DNA of 64,000 bases from Lithodes maja (lineage: Eukaryota > Arthropoda > Malacostraca > Decapoda > Lithodidae): positions 62,001 through 126,000 of the forward strand of contig JBAKBP010003158.1 of NCBI GenBank assembly GCA_037953745.1, written 5' to 3'. The notes below the pieces were generated by a model. The model saw only the letters and a list, made by a program, of their open reading frames with translations. It had not been told where the DNA came from and searched no databases. Numbering within the stretch: position 1 is the first letter of the stretch; each line of letters begins with the position of its first letter. Both the position numbers and the translations under genes were made by a program. Below are positions 20,801-30,196 of this stretch, piece by piece.

Positions 20801-21819
20801 GTTATGGCTACCCTCAGGAGATCCAGTCTGATCAGGGATCCAATTTTACTTCTGCTCTGTTTAAGCAGACCATGCAGCAACATGGGATAGTGTCTGTGGT
20901 GTCATCTGCCTACCATCCCGAGAGTCAGGGAGTTTTGGAAAGGTGGCACTCGACTCTCAAGAGTATGTTACGGTGTTATTGCATGGAAAATGAGAAGGAC
21001 TGGGATCTAGGTCTCCCATACGTTTTATTTGCTGCGAGAGAAGTACCTGGGGAGAGCTTGGGATTTAGCCCGAACGAGTTGGTTTTTGGACACAGGGTCA
21101 GGGGGCCCCTCCACATAGTCAAGGAGATCTGGGAGGGAGTCACAAAGCCATGCTCGCTTCTAAAGTATGTAGTTGAAAGCCGTGAGAGAATGCTAAAGAG
21201 TTTGGAGGTAGCAGGTCGGAACCTTAAGAGTTCACAAGCTCAGATGAAGGACAGATACGACCAGAAGGTGAAGCTGAGGGAGTTTGAAGTAGATCAGGAG
21301 GTACTGATACTACTGCCTCTGGTGGGACACCCCTTGTCTGCCAAGTATTCTGGTCCGTATCGGGTTGTAAGGAAGGTTTCTGATCTCGACTATTTAGTAG
21401 CTACTCCTGATCGTAAGAAAAAGAACCAACTTTGCCATGTAAATCTGATGAAAGAGTATGTGAGGCGCCCCTCCGAGCCTCTCACTGTCTCGGTGTTGAT
21501 CTGCAGCGATCGTGGTGGAGAAGGAGGAAGGGACAGTCAAGCTGCGGGGGAGGATAATTGGGATTGTCATGTTTCCGCGGATCAGTGGGCGGGGAATTCT
21601 AGACAAATGGCTCACGAGTTGATATTGCACCTGCCTGAGCAACAGCGTGTAGCTGTGCAGCACTTGTTTGATTCAAACACAGCTGTTTTCGCGGAGCATC
21701 CTGTCCTCACTACTCAAGCGGTGCACGATGTCGATGTTGGGGACCACCCGCCCTTTAAATCAGTGCCATACTGTGTTCCCCCTATTAAATTACCAGCACT
21801 TAGGAAAGAGCTGGATTAA
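17890..21819 (+). CDS. Gypsy-1 ORF1: gag, protease, integrase and start of RT
   Basis: 1309 codons from ATG 17890. Gag carries a coiled-coil-like segment built of about 11-residue repeats of the type VEATERQARAQ (residues about 155-220), a capsid-like region (TEFFMRFEKKCQEHQWP) and a CCHC knuckle (C477, CFACHKEGHFANAC). Protease follows with LLRDTGAS (D564). Integrase comes next: an H-H-C-C zinc region (AHDVPLAGH to CHTC, about 853-893), catalytic D922, D981 and E1017 with 35 residues between the last two, and a GPY-type C-terminal part (KYSGPYRVVRKV). The last 40 residues (VDVGDHPPFK onward) are the beginning of RT, which continues in ORF2. INT before RT is the notable feature. Confidence 0.95.
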   Translation: MSNTSEHSDGSGHDTGSEGERPVEWLVDSEEGARRFLVVPLTAARVLKLNKYGLKCVAGLQGHQGLSGMRKDQLRTLILGLEGRDLGVEATGGPGPQPPLHSTSVSNVRVPEFSTYPQVDGQWQRGIQSQGPSPLNAPSPPQRLTPDLLFRLEMAKVEVARAKVEATERQARAQVEATERQAGAQVEAAERQASVQAEAAERTAIREAELQAESTRYRADRELERSRVEVTGRNIGGGNRHRDQSLSHLLKLVPVFDELCVTEFFMRFEKKCQEHQWPQEKWAALVSSRLLGKGLKAYDALPLESCVVYDELKKAVLRAYELQPETYRLKFRGVTKGKDSTFLEHARDLSDALRHWLRSERAATFEELSELVLLEQFFKCTGGDLTLNIKENNPRTLQEAAEMADRRLSLIRGCEAAARSESGAKDRTPPPPKNFDTHKYTKPSSTDNKTEHKPNTVPYKKSNGTSHSQGKPKSKECFACHKEGHFANACPNKPPNKVVSLARSIGVSPISSEFAKGSSSEAGTQPMFKSPEGSNPVRDVFGGHRGHGFVRWAGERRGVKLLRDTGASQTLLRNFTGRPINAARVVVVQGINATKSYPLVRMELEVGGVAKELDVGIVENLPVGGVDLLLGNDFAVPASKVSPLVVAEKAADVSREEQEWVEKCSVQTMACVVTRSQTSGALQPPPQSIIPRRKGHKKTGSVGQLESFEPAVFLGDSLLAPMLESGEAPGPVTASAGAGQEETLRQHRYAQREERMAQRDIGGGNKLFKMNLDNLAPADICSLQLEDPEVRACGNGAVELESDGDAQPGDFFLSEGILYRRHQDPKKKWDGGSGLVDQLVVPRVCRESLLRLAHDVPLAGHLGARKTEAALSKLFWWPGLKVSVVSWVSQCHTCQVVGKPNQVIPLQPIPVIGPPFSKVVIDMVGPLPPTSAGNKCLLTVMDVATRYPDAYPMRNGKAKTVVKNLLVYFSRYGYPQEIQSDQGSNFTSALFKQTMQQHGIVSVVSSAYHPESQGVLERWHSTLKSMLRCYCMENEKDWDLGLPYVLFAAREVPGESLGFSPNELVFGHRVRGPLHIVKEIWEGVTKPCSLLKYVVESRERMLKSLEVAGRNLKSSQAQMKDRYDQKVKLREFEVDQEVLILLPLVGHPLSAKYSGPYRVVRKVSDLDYLVATPDRKKKNQLCHVNLMKEYVRRPSEPLTVSVLICSDRGGEGGRDSQAAGEDNWDCHVSADQWAGNSRQMAHELILHLPEQQRVAVQHLFDSNTAVFAEHPVLTTQAVHDVDVGDHPPFKSVPYCVPPIKLPALRKELD

Positions 21820-23015
21820 TGCTGAAACGTGGGCTGATTTCTGAGGGTACAGTAAGGTGGACTTCCCCCGTCACACTGCAGCCCAAACCAGATGGCAAGG
21901 TGCGGTTTTGTATAGATTTCCGCAGGTTGAATGGTTTAACCCCCACAAATGCCTACCCTCTCCCTGGCGTGGACGACAGTGTGGATAAGATAGGAAAAGC
22001 CAAGTTCCTCACTAAGATAGACCTTGTTAAGGGTTATTGGCAAGTGCCCTTGTCTGAGCGAGCGCGAGAGGTGTGTGGGTTTGTGGTGGACGGTGCCACA
22101 TATCGTTGCCATGTTATGCCATACGGGCTGAAAAATGCCCCTGCAACGTTTCAGAAATTAATGAACGACATTGTAGCCGACATTCCCAACTGTATGGTGT
22201 ACCTAGATGATGTCATAATATACGACGAGGATTTTAACAGTCACTGTGCTCACATTGGACAGCTTTTTAATAAACTGAATGAAGCAGGTTTGGTGGTAAA
22301 CCTGGGTAAGTGCGATTTTGTCAAAGCCACAGTTTTGTACCTGGGGTTCGAGGTGGGGATGGGTCAGGTGTGCCCTCCACAGACAAAGATCAAAGCCATC
22401 GATCAGTTTCCCCAGCCTACGACTAAGAAACAAATCATGCGGTTTCTAGGTATGATAGGCTATTATCGTCGCTTCATCAAAGGCTATTCGACTGTACTTG
22501 CACCTTTAACTGACTTATTATCTAAGGACAAGAAGTTCCGGTGGTCTCCTGAGTGTGCAGAGGCGTTTTCCTTGGTGAAACACCTGTTATGTACCCACCC
22601 CATACTCAGGGCCCCGGACTTCAGCAGACCTTTTCAGCTGGCGACTGATGCCAGTGGCGTAGGGGCTGGGGCTGTATTGTTACAGACAGATGATGAAGGT
22701 ATCGAACATCCAGTGAGTTTTTACAGTAAAAAATTCAATAGTGCACAAAGGAATTACTCTGTAATTGAAAAAGAACTCCTGGCGATAGTGCTGGCGCTCA
22801 GGCACTTCGATGTATATGTTCCTGCTTTCGGACCAGTCGTAGTGGTTTATACCGATCATCACCCTCTGAAATTCTTGAATCAGTTTCATAACCGGAATAT
22901 GAGGCTGACCAGGTGGTCACTCATGCTTCAGGAGTATAATCTGGACATACGCCATATTGCCGGTTCTGATAACGTGATAGCGGATTGTCTATCAAGGGTG
23001 GATGATGTTGGTTAG
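21819..23015 (+). CDS. Gypsy-1 ORF2: reverse transcriptase and RNase H
   Basis: Starts at the ATG of a TAATG overlap with ORF1, in the -1 phase. The protein begins in the middle of the RT N-terminus (MLKRGLISEG), showing that RT is split by the overlap. RT motifs are KPDGKVRFCIDFRRLN, MPYGLKNAPATFQ and the catalytic YLDDVIIY (near residue 127). RNase H of the Ty3/gypsy type follows (LATDASGVGAGAVL, IEKELLAIVLAL, YTDHHPLKFL, NVIADCLSR). There is no integrase after RNase H; the ORF ends 325 bp before the 3' LTR. ORF2 is made either by reinitiation or frameshifting, or the overlap is a 1-nt mutation. Confidence 0.95.
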   Translation: MLKRGLISEGTVRWTSPVTLQPKPDGKVRFCIDFRRLNGLTPTNAYPLPGVDDSVDKIGKAKFLTKIDLVKGYWQVPLSERAREVCGFVVDGATYRCHVMPYGLKNAPATFQKLMNDIVADIPNCMVYLDDVIIYDEDFNSHCAHIGQLFNKLNEAGLVVNLGKCDFVKATVLYLGFEVGMGQVCPPQTKIKAIDQFPQPTTKKQIMRFLGMIGYYRRFIKGYSTVLAPLTDLLSKDKKFRWSPECAEAFSLVKHLLCTHPILRAPDFSRPFQLATDASGVGAGAVLLQTDDEGIEHPVSFYSKKFNSAQRNYSVIEKELLAIVLALRHFDVYVPAFGPVVVVYTDHHPLKFLNQFHNRNMRLTRWSLMLQEYNLDIRHIAGSDNVIADCLSRVDDVG

Positions 23016-23340
23016 ACTGCCACAGGATTGAGGGTTGAGTGTGGAGGAAAATAGGCTGTCACTGTAGTTCAGCCGAAAAAAAACAAATTAAAAAAGCAAA
23101 AACCTTATAAAAACTCTTTATTTTTTATAACGTGTAGAATTTTGTATAAGATGTTGTAGCAGTATCTAAGTTGAATGTTTTCGCTTATTGTCGCTAAGTT
23201 AGTTGAACTTGCTCGGTGGAGCGCAACAGTCTTTATTTTTTTTATATATAGTGCCTTGTGTCGCAACAGTGTGTGGTACTATGAGAAGCTTTCTGTTAGA
23301 TATGAAGAACTTAGTCAAGGGTCTTGTATCTTGGGGGAGG
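23016..23340 (+). other. Gypsy-1 3' non-coding region and polypurine tract
   Basis: A-rich sequence after ORF2 followed by TTGGGGGAGG directly abutting the 3' LTR, the usual place of the plus-strand primer. No ORF with domain similarity. Confidence 0.8.
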
Positions 23341-25239
23341 TGTGACGCTTCTACATAGTAGCCACGTGCGTGCATGCGCGCGCGTCGGCTGCCCAGCCGT
23401 TTAGAAACCGGCTGGCGGCAGGCGGCCGGCCGGCTTTTCCTTAGTATATATCCTACGACAATGTAACTAATGTCTGGGATATTCTTATGTTGTTTCACAG
23501 CTTGTAGCTGCCCTTATTCTTAACCAACGCATCTTAGTATATTTTATTCTCGATAGTTGATTGTTTCATTATAATATATAAGATGTAAGTCTAGTGAGAG
23601 TGGGAGGAGACGAGCGGGAGAGAGAGACCGGCTGGGGGACGTTGCTTCGTGCGGAGAGTCTAGCTTGGTACGAGCCTGATGTTGCCATATGCATTTGATT
23701 GCAACGTTAGGCTTAGTTTCAACTCACGCACGGGGTAGACGATTTTGACCCGGCAACTGTGTTGAGTGTTGCCAAGCCTGGGATGTATTTTGTATGCCTA
23801 GGGTGGGGTCCAGACAGATTCAAGACTCAGAGCTCACCTCACTGTCGTACCCTTCGGACCCCCTTGATATCTATCCCTCTCAACCCCACTTAGAAACTTT
23901 CTCTCTTACTTTGTATACCTTCCTTCCACTACTTCACCAATCTATTTAATTATCCCATCCCCTTGATAGACCTTATATCTATTATTGTATTAACGACGAG
24001 CTCTCAGATAACTAGATAGGATTTTGGGCCTTATGCAGAGATGTAATTGTTAATGAGACCTAGGAAGCTTTTTTGTTGTCTCATATTTGGTGGTTTCATG
24101 CTTGCTAGTGTGTTCTTGTGTCAGGTTAGCAGGGGCTAGACCGGAGGGGAGGCTTTTTGCGATCCTTTAAGTAAAGTCTGCTGGTGCGAGTCCCGTGGAC
24201 CCGCACGACTTTACTAGGATACCCGTGGGAGTCTGGGGGCATTTTCTTGTCTGTGTCCCTGTGTGTCTAGTGTTGTGTTGTGTGAGGGCCCTTGCCTAGT
24301 CCACTCAGCACTGCGCTAGCACGTCTTGCTTTTGTTTTAGGGTCGCCAGGAGAGAGTCAGATACTTGCGATCTGAGTCTCTCAAGAGAGCACCCTTTCAA
24401 TTAGAGTAATTTGGCGCACAGACTTGGGAACGTCCCTAGGCTAGAGCAGGTGGCTCAGCCCGGGTATCCGAAGCCTATATCCTTCCGGCTAGACCTCTGC
24501 CACCTGGCAGATTAACAGCTAGGGGTTTATTATCTCTGTATGCTTGTTATTGTGCTACAGTTTACCATTTTTGTGAGCATTGTGAGTCAGGGTGGGGCTT
24601 AGAGACTCTGTCCGAGCAGGCTTGCCTGACTAAGAGTGAGAAGCACACCTGTATGTGGTTATGTTGCAAGTTGCTACCTTTATTTAATTATACCTATGCC
24701 ATTATACACTGTATGGCCTATCACTAGTATTTATTCCTGCTTATGAGTTAAGAGTTCTCTAAATCCGTAACGTATTTTCTTTGCTAAGCATCAGATCCTA
24801 CAGTAGCCGCATGCAGTTTAGAAACCCGCATCTTGTCAACCTGTACGATGTTTTGAGGACTGTTTGCTTTCACCTTCTTTCACGCAGGGGTGATTAGTTG
24901 TATTAATTAACGTAACGTTAAATGTACTTTCTTCTAGTTTGTTATTAAATTGTTTCTGCAATTTAATTCCGTTATCTATCTTTTCCTTGAAGCTTTAAGT
25001 CAACTTAATTGTGTGATCTTTTATATAGCCTGCTTGACTATCAGCAGTCTATAGTGCGTGCATCCTGTAACCGAGTCATAGGATACCTTGTTGTCCAGGC
25101 AGGACTCTTGACGGTTTAGGGTGGTTTGTTGCCTGGGTTTATAGATAAGGGTTGGATCTAGCGTTTTCCGTTGTTGCTTGTTGCCGCATACCTAGTCTAA
25201 TAGAAAGAGCCCAGTGTTTATATATCCCAGGACGTAACA
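23341..25239 (+). repeat. Gypsy-1 3' LTR (1899 bp)
   Basis: Intact LTR from TGTGACGCTTCTAC to GGACGTAACA, followed by the target duplication CCAG. It contains the GC-rich stretch partly missing from the 5' LTR and the empty site for the LINE insertion. Confidence 0.95.
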
Positions 25240-25243
25240 CCAG

Positions 25244-26308
25244 TTTTTGATCTACGAGATAATTGGGGGGCCGGCGTCATTTTTAGTTTTTTTTTTTCCA
25301 AAATTGAATCTTGAAACAAACACCACCGGAAAGACTTCATCAGTTATAAACGCCATGCTGGTCTTTATATATTATGTCAGAGAGTATTCATAAATCTTTT
25401 GGACAAATTAAGATATTCTGAAATCTTTTACTTAGGAAACCCCACCGAGTAGCGAGCTGTCGTCGTTGAGTATTACGTCTCGTTACCCGGCGGGTTATTT
25501 AACACTTGTGTGCGAACATGTTTGGGTTAACCTTATGAGCATTAATTCCTGGAAATTTTCTTTTTTTCCAGAGCTGGGTCCCGGCGGGTCTATGCAGAAC
25601 CTGGAGTAATTATCCCACCAGTCTCTGTCATGGCTACCTTTGCCCCAGTTTTTGCTTTATGCATTACGCCCTCCTGTTCAGGTATCCCTATTTTTGCGCA
25701 CACCCTTTGTATGAAATGTGTTAAAATGTCTCGTTTGGTGTAGGTTAGCTTTCCGGCGTTTTTTCTCGTTGCTCCGAGAACACCGTTTTTGTTTACCGAG
25801 TTTTAGTCAGGATGGCTCAAAATAGGTAAGTTACCCCGACGAGTTTGGTCGCTTGAGGGCTCATAAGAAACTGCGTTTTCTGTGGTCGAGCCTGGGAGCA
25901 GGCTTCCTGTGTTATTCATTGCTTTATGCATTACGCCCTCCTGTAATGTATAGTTTAGTGTGGGTTACCTTTCCGGCGTTTTTCTCGTTGCTCCGAGAAC
26001 ACCGTTTTTGTTTACCGAGTTTTAGTCAGAATGGCTAAAATAGGTAAGTTACACCGACGAGTTTGGTCGCTTGAGGGCTCATCAGAAACTGCGTTTTCTA
26101 TGGTCGAGCCTGGGATCAGGCTTCCTGAGTTATTCCCGTCGAGGGGGGCTCCACTCAGTTTTCTAGGTGATCAGGCTGACAACTGTTGGCCTTGGTTTTC
26201 TCTGCTTTTCAAAGCCATGGAAACAATGCTGTTTGTTTGTTTGGTCTTTACCTCCCGGCGACCTTTTTACAAAGAGGTCTGGGGCAGGTATAATTGGTTT
26301 GACATTAA

Positions 26309-26348
<40 letters not shown>

Positions 26349-27650
26349 TTTATTCAGTTAGCAATTTACAGAGTTGGTACCACATAGTATGTTATAAATA
26401 TGACATGTACCAGCCTTGCATAATTCCAACTAAGGATAGCCCAATAAGGCCGTTAGGCGTATTTCCATTGGGGTCCTTGTATATAAAACCCGGCGGTTGT
26501 ACCTTCGGGTGGTTATATTAACGGATTTGCGATTCGAGATAATTTGCCAAACAATTGATTGATACAATAGGGTATCACGGCCTTCAAGACGGCGATCTAT
26601 GAGGGCTTCTGGGAGAAGCCGGATTAGAGATTAAGATAGGCTTAGACTTTTTATGGGATAAAGAGATGCCTGAATCTTACTAGTGTTTCAAGTGTAAAGG
26701 GTTACTTGAAAGACTTCATCTTTAATAAAGATATGCTTCATCTTTATGAGGATTAAGAAGTTATGCTTAATTCTTTTGGACAGATAAAAGATATGCTGAA
26801 ATCTTTAATAAGCCATTGAAACAATGCCGTTTGTTTGTTTAGTCTTTCCCTCCCGGCGACCTTTTTACAAAGAGGTCTGGGGCAGGTACAATTGGTTTGA
26901 CATTGCATATAAAACCCGGCGGTTGTACCTTTGGGTGGTTATATTAACTGATTTGCAATTCGCGATAATTTGCCAAACAATTGATTGATACAATAGGGTA
27001 TCACGGCCTTCAAGACGGCGATCTATGAGGGCTTCTGGGTGACGCCAGATTAGAGATTAAGATAGGATTAGACTTTTTATGGGATAAAAAGATGCCGGAA
27101 TCTTACTAGTGTTTCAAGTGTAAAGGGATACTTGAAAGACTTCATCTTTAATAAAGATATGCTTCATCTTTATGAGGATTCAGAAGATATGCTTAAATCT
27201 TCTGGACAGGTAAAGATATGCTGAAATCTTTAATATGATACTAAAGGACAACGAAAAGTAGTGGTGGAGTGCTACGGTTCGTTGACCGGCGGTTTTGAGG
27301 CACATATTTTGTACCGTTTTTTGGGTGTAACCCTATGAGCATTAATCCCCGGAAAATTTTCTTTCCAGGGCGGATTACCGGTGTTGCACCAGGTGACCAG
27401 GTAGTTCCCAGGGGCGGGGTAGTTTTCCCCCAGTCTCTGTCGTGTCGGCACTTGAACCTCTCATTGCTGTATGTTCAACGCCGTTAAGCTCAGGTAGCCC
27501 TATCTTATTTTGTTTTGTTAATGAAATAATTTAATAGCTGAATCATAATAAACATATATATTTTCTATGATTATATTATGATAATATTGTGTTTATTTAT
27601 AGTAATTTATTTTAATACAATTAAATATAAATTAAATTAATTAGTATACT
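25244..27650 (+). repeat. DIRS C leader tandem unit 2, right part, and distal leader
   Basis: Continues the leader interrupted by Gypsy-1. It includes the short start-of-gag block ATGGCTACCTTTGCCCCAG (25630), two adjacent copies of a module of about 200 bp (TTTCCGGCGTTTTTCTC, about 25750 and 25970), several CCCGGCG modules, a short LINE-3 3' end (26307-26477), and an AT-rich stretch (27530-27650) shared with D at 50340-50460. Confidence 0.75.
26307..26477 (-). mobile_element. Truncated LINE-3 3' end
   Basis: About 170 bp, inverted: an (AAT)n run at 26309-26347 followed by the reverse complement of the LINE-3 3' UTR (compare 49200-49345). It interrupts the DIRS sequence between GACATT and a TATATAAAACC segment that are contiguous in other leader units. 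Confidence 0.85.
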
Positions 27651-27652
27651 TT

Positions 27653-28080
27653 ATGATTTTGCTCACCAGCTCTGCTTTCAATGTGTTAATGAGCTATGGG
27701 AGCTTTTATTATCATAAACCTTTACGGGACTCAGACGAGGGCTCCCGTTCAGGGAGTATACCGAGATCGCAAGCGAGGGACAGCTACAGCCAAGGTGTAT
27801 GGCGATACTCACAGTCGTACCTCACCCGCCGGACGATAACGCCGGCGGGCGGACCTGACGCTCTGATGACGGACAAGAACAGGTTGAGTTCCATTTATCT
27901 CTTTTCCGCCGCCAGACGCGTCTCTAATGTGCCACGTAGTCAACAAACTACAGGATTAGCGAGGCGTAGTCTCGCTAATCGCGCCCCTGTGGCCGGCGCA
28001 GTGTGGTTCCAGCATTTGAACACGTGGTGCCCGCACCCAGTGTCCCTCCTGGTCGGGTTGTTCCACTTAGAACACAATTG
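27653..28080 (+). pseudogene. DIRS C gag remnant joined to RNase H/recombinase leader sequence
   Basis: The frame reads a gag segment (GVWRYSQS, compare E near 58384) and then jumps to sequence equivalent to the end of RNase H (TPAGGPDALMTD, compare E near 61800). Everything between, including most of gag, RT and RNase H, is deleted. The following part reads toward the recombinase N-terminus. It cannot supply gag or RT. Confidence 0.75.
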
Positions 28081-29000
28081 GCAACCTAGAAACCTCGCGG
28101 ACTTGTTCATTTTGGACATTCAGGAGGCCAAGTGGCTAGCACCTTATGGTAGCGACGTGACCAAGATATTCACGAATCAATATACCCAGTCTACAAAGCG
28201 ACAGTTTCAATCGCATTGGAAAGCTTTTACGTCTCGGATGCTTAGAACAAAACAAACTGTGCCCTCGGTGGCGTTGGTTGTTTATTATTTAATTTATCTG
28301 TTCATGCAGAAACATTTATCTGAAAGTGATTTATGTGGGCAGGTTTTAAACTCCGTCCACCTCCCCGTCAGCTCAGGCCTACATGGTCTCTGGACAAAGC
28401 ATCGTCGTTATTCTCGTTCCCGTATGTACCAAAGACTGCAGATTTTACAAAAGGGCAGTATTCCATATGGCTTTGGCTACCGGGAACAGAGTATCTGAGC
28501 TGGCGGCGATGAGCAACGCACCTAATTGCCTCAGGTTTGATAGGCTTCATGAGTGTATTCACATTGCACCTTCCCCAGGATTCATAGCCGAGATTGAGCA
28601 CAGTGAACACGTGTTTTCAGAGTTCACGGTGCCGGCGTTACACAGGGGAAAGGTGCACCATCTTTTTTGCCCAGTGCAAGCTCTAACCAAATATTTAAGA
28701 GTGGCACCTCTAAATCACCAGGGTGCTTTATGGGTCGCAAGTCCGGGTGAACGATTGATGGAGCGTACACTGGCTTCTCTCTTGGTCGAGGACTTTAAAG
28801 AGAAGCATCCCGGCGTTGTGGGTAAGACCCACGATTTACGCAAGGGGACAGCCTCTTTACGTTTCCTTAGTAATCTTTCGGTGGAAGTTATTACGTCCAC
28901 ACAGTTGTGGGCCTCTAATCAGGAGTTTTTGCCTCTATACCTTTCAGTAGCTCTGGACAAACCTTCCTTGCCATGTATAGCTTTACGGCAGAGGGTCTAG
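28081..29000 (+). pseudogene. DIRS C tyrosine recombinase, frame broken by a deletion
   Basis: The N-terminal domain starts NLADLFILDIQEAKW. Near 28335 about 80-90 bases present in E are missing, which shifts the frame; the catalytic part continues at 28383-29000. It retains the arginine box (TGNRVSELAAMS), HDLRKGTASLRF and the tyrosine region (FLPLYLSVAL), so catalytic residues are all present. The same deletion occurs in D (near 51620). It ends LRQRV at a stop at 29000. Confidence 0.85.
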
Positions 29001-29805
29001 GTGGCCCTTTTAGTCACGTTTTGTTTAATTTCAAGAAAAAGGGGGGGGGGGTGTCAGAGTGCAGTCAGTGTGACATAGGACACCCTAGACCCCTCCAGAG
29101 TATGTGTTCAGAACATACGAGCTGTGATACTGGTTGTAGGCATTGTATTATAAAATTTCTCTGTAGTATTCATTGCAGGAAATTGTGCTAAAGGCCAATA
29201 GTAGTGTTACGATAATTCTTGTTGTAAGTAGCTTTGGCAGTGAAGTAATAGATTTTTGAGAAATCTCGGTAGTGGCAACTACGACTTTTACTTTTGCAGT
29301 AATTACTTCTGCATAAGTACACGACTTCAGTACTTCTACGAATGTACAAGAATTCATTTATGTTTGGTTATATTTTTAGGAATATATCCACTAGTTAATG
29401 GGGTTTATATGTGCACATGTAAACTTATAGAGTCACCTGTGCGTGATGGTCATCTTCGGACGGCCATCCTTTTACATCGCTCTTGTGCTTTTCAACCTGT
29501 TCCATTGTTAGATCCCCCATTCCAAGCTGTTGCTATAAGTTTTTAGTTTTCACCACTTACTTTAAGTGGGGTGCCTTCTTAACTAGCAGATCTGTGCACA
29601 GAGTCTCAGAGTTAACCCTTTTTCAAGCAGGCTTCTTTGAAGCACGCTCCTGCTTGTACCCCTTTTTGAAGATTTAGGCTGTATAAAGTTTATGCACCCG
29701 AATATCTCTTTTTTACAAAAGTAAGACTACTATGTGGTTGTTTGATTATCTGCTTTTCTAGAGTTATGATATGATTACGAATGTCCCCCTCCAGTCTTAG
29801 AAATC
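29001..29805 (+). other. DIRS C 3' untranslated region
   Basis: Begins with a purine run AAAAAGGGGGGGGG (about 29036-29051). The rest matches D at 52298-52988, with C holding an extra 100 bp or so around 29430-29530. No coding signal. Confidence 0.7.
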
Positions 29806-29911
29806 AGGCATGTTCATCAATGATGGAGGGGCCACTAATAAATTATAGGTTTGACTCCTGTAAGGAGATAAAGAAAATCTAATATTTAGTAGTGGCCCCG
29901 TAATCATTGAC
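29806..29911 (+). repeat. Internal complementary region of DIRS C
   Basis: GCATGTTCATCAATGATGG and the following GGGGCCACTAATAAA are complementary to the element's left end (9868-9900). The adjoining TTATAGGTTTGACTCC to GGCCCCGTAATCATTGACG is complementary to the right end seen in D (54017-54090). Confidence 0.88.
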
Positions 29912-29988
29912 GACTGGGGCCCTCCCGACCAGCCCCTTCCCATTCGTTGATGTATTAATGATTTTGGTTTACTTGATATGTCAGTAAT

Positions 29989-30196
29989 GTAAGCGACCAC
30001 AAGCCCCTTTCAGATGAAAGCACTCAACATCTGCAGCGTGTAAACCTCCGAGAGGCCCAAGCTCTCTTCTTTAATCATATTCGTCAAGTCATCTTCAAAG
30101 ACCATGAAATTCGCACACTGCAAGGCCTGCTGCAGGACTATAAGCGCATTATCTCAAATCACGGACATAACTCAGTAGTAAAATCCAGCTACTTAA
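29989..30196 (+). pseudogene. Gene G, part 2
   Basis: After DIRS C the gene G frame resumes with codons for VSDHKPLSDESTQ and continues through NHIRQVIFKDHEIRTLQG to KSSYL, where a TTAA-flanked insertion interrupts it. The phase is compatible with part 1 if DIRS C is removed. The CCCTTTCAG at about 30004-30012 resembles a splice acceptor but lies inside the open frame, so I treat it as coding. Confidence 0.65.

Larger units (their letters stand above)
13305..25239 (+). mobile_element. Gypsy-1: Ty3/gypsy element with INT upstream of RT (Gmr1-like), carrying LINE-1 in its 5' LTR
   Basis: Complete LTR retrotransposon: 5' LTR 13305-17673 (split by a LINE), coding region 17890-23015, purine tract GGGGGAGG just before the 3' LTR, and 3' LTR 23341-25239. 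LTRs start TG and end CA. A 4-bp target duplication CCAG (13301-13304 and 25240-25243) flanks it. The domain order gag-PR-INT-RT-RH is unusual for Ty3/gypsy and matches the Gmr1 group. The two LTRs differ by roughly 20 substitutions plus one 15-16-bp indel, so insertion is recent. Confidence 0.95.
9867..29988 (+). mobile_element. DIRS element C, inserted in gene G and carrying Gypsy-1
   Basis: Starts with the DIRS left end (TTTATTTGTGGCCCCTCC, one base off the usual TTTATTAGTGG) and runs through a long modular leader, a broken gag remnant, recombinase, poly(G) tract and ICR (29806-29911). Gypsy-1 with its target duplications (13301-25243) interrupts it. It lacks almost the whole right terminal repeat: homology to D stops at GATATGTCAG (29984), and gene G resumes within a few bases. 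Left and right flanks show no target-site duplication, as expected for tyrosine-recombinase integration. Gag and RT/RNase H are mostly deleted, so it is non-autonomous. Confidence 0.85.
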
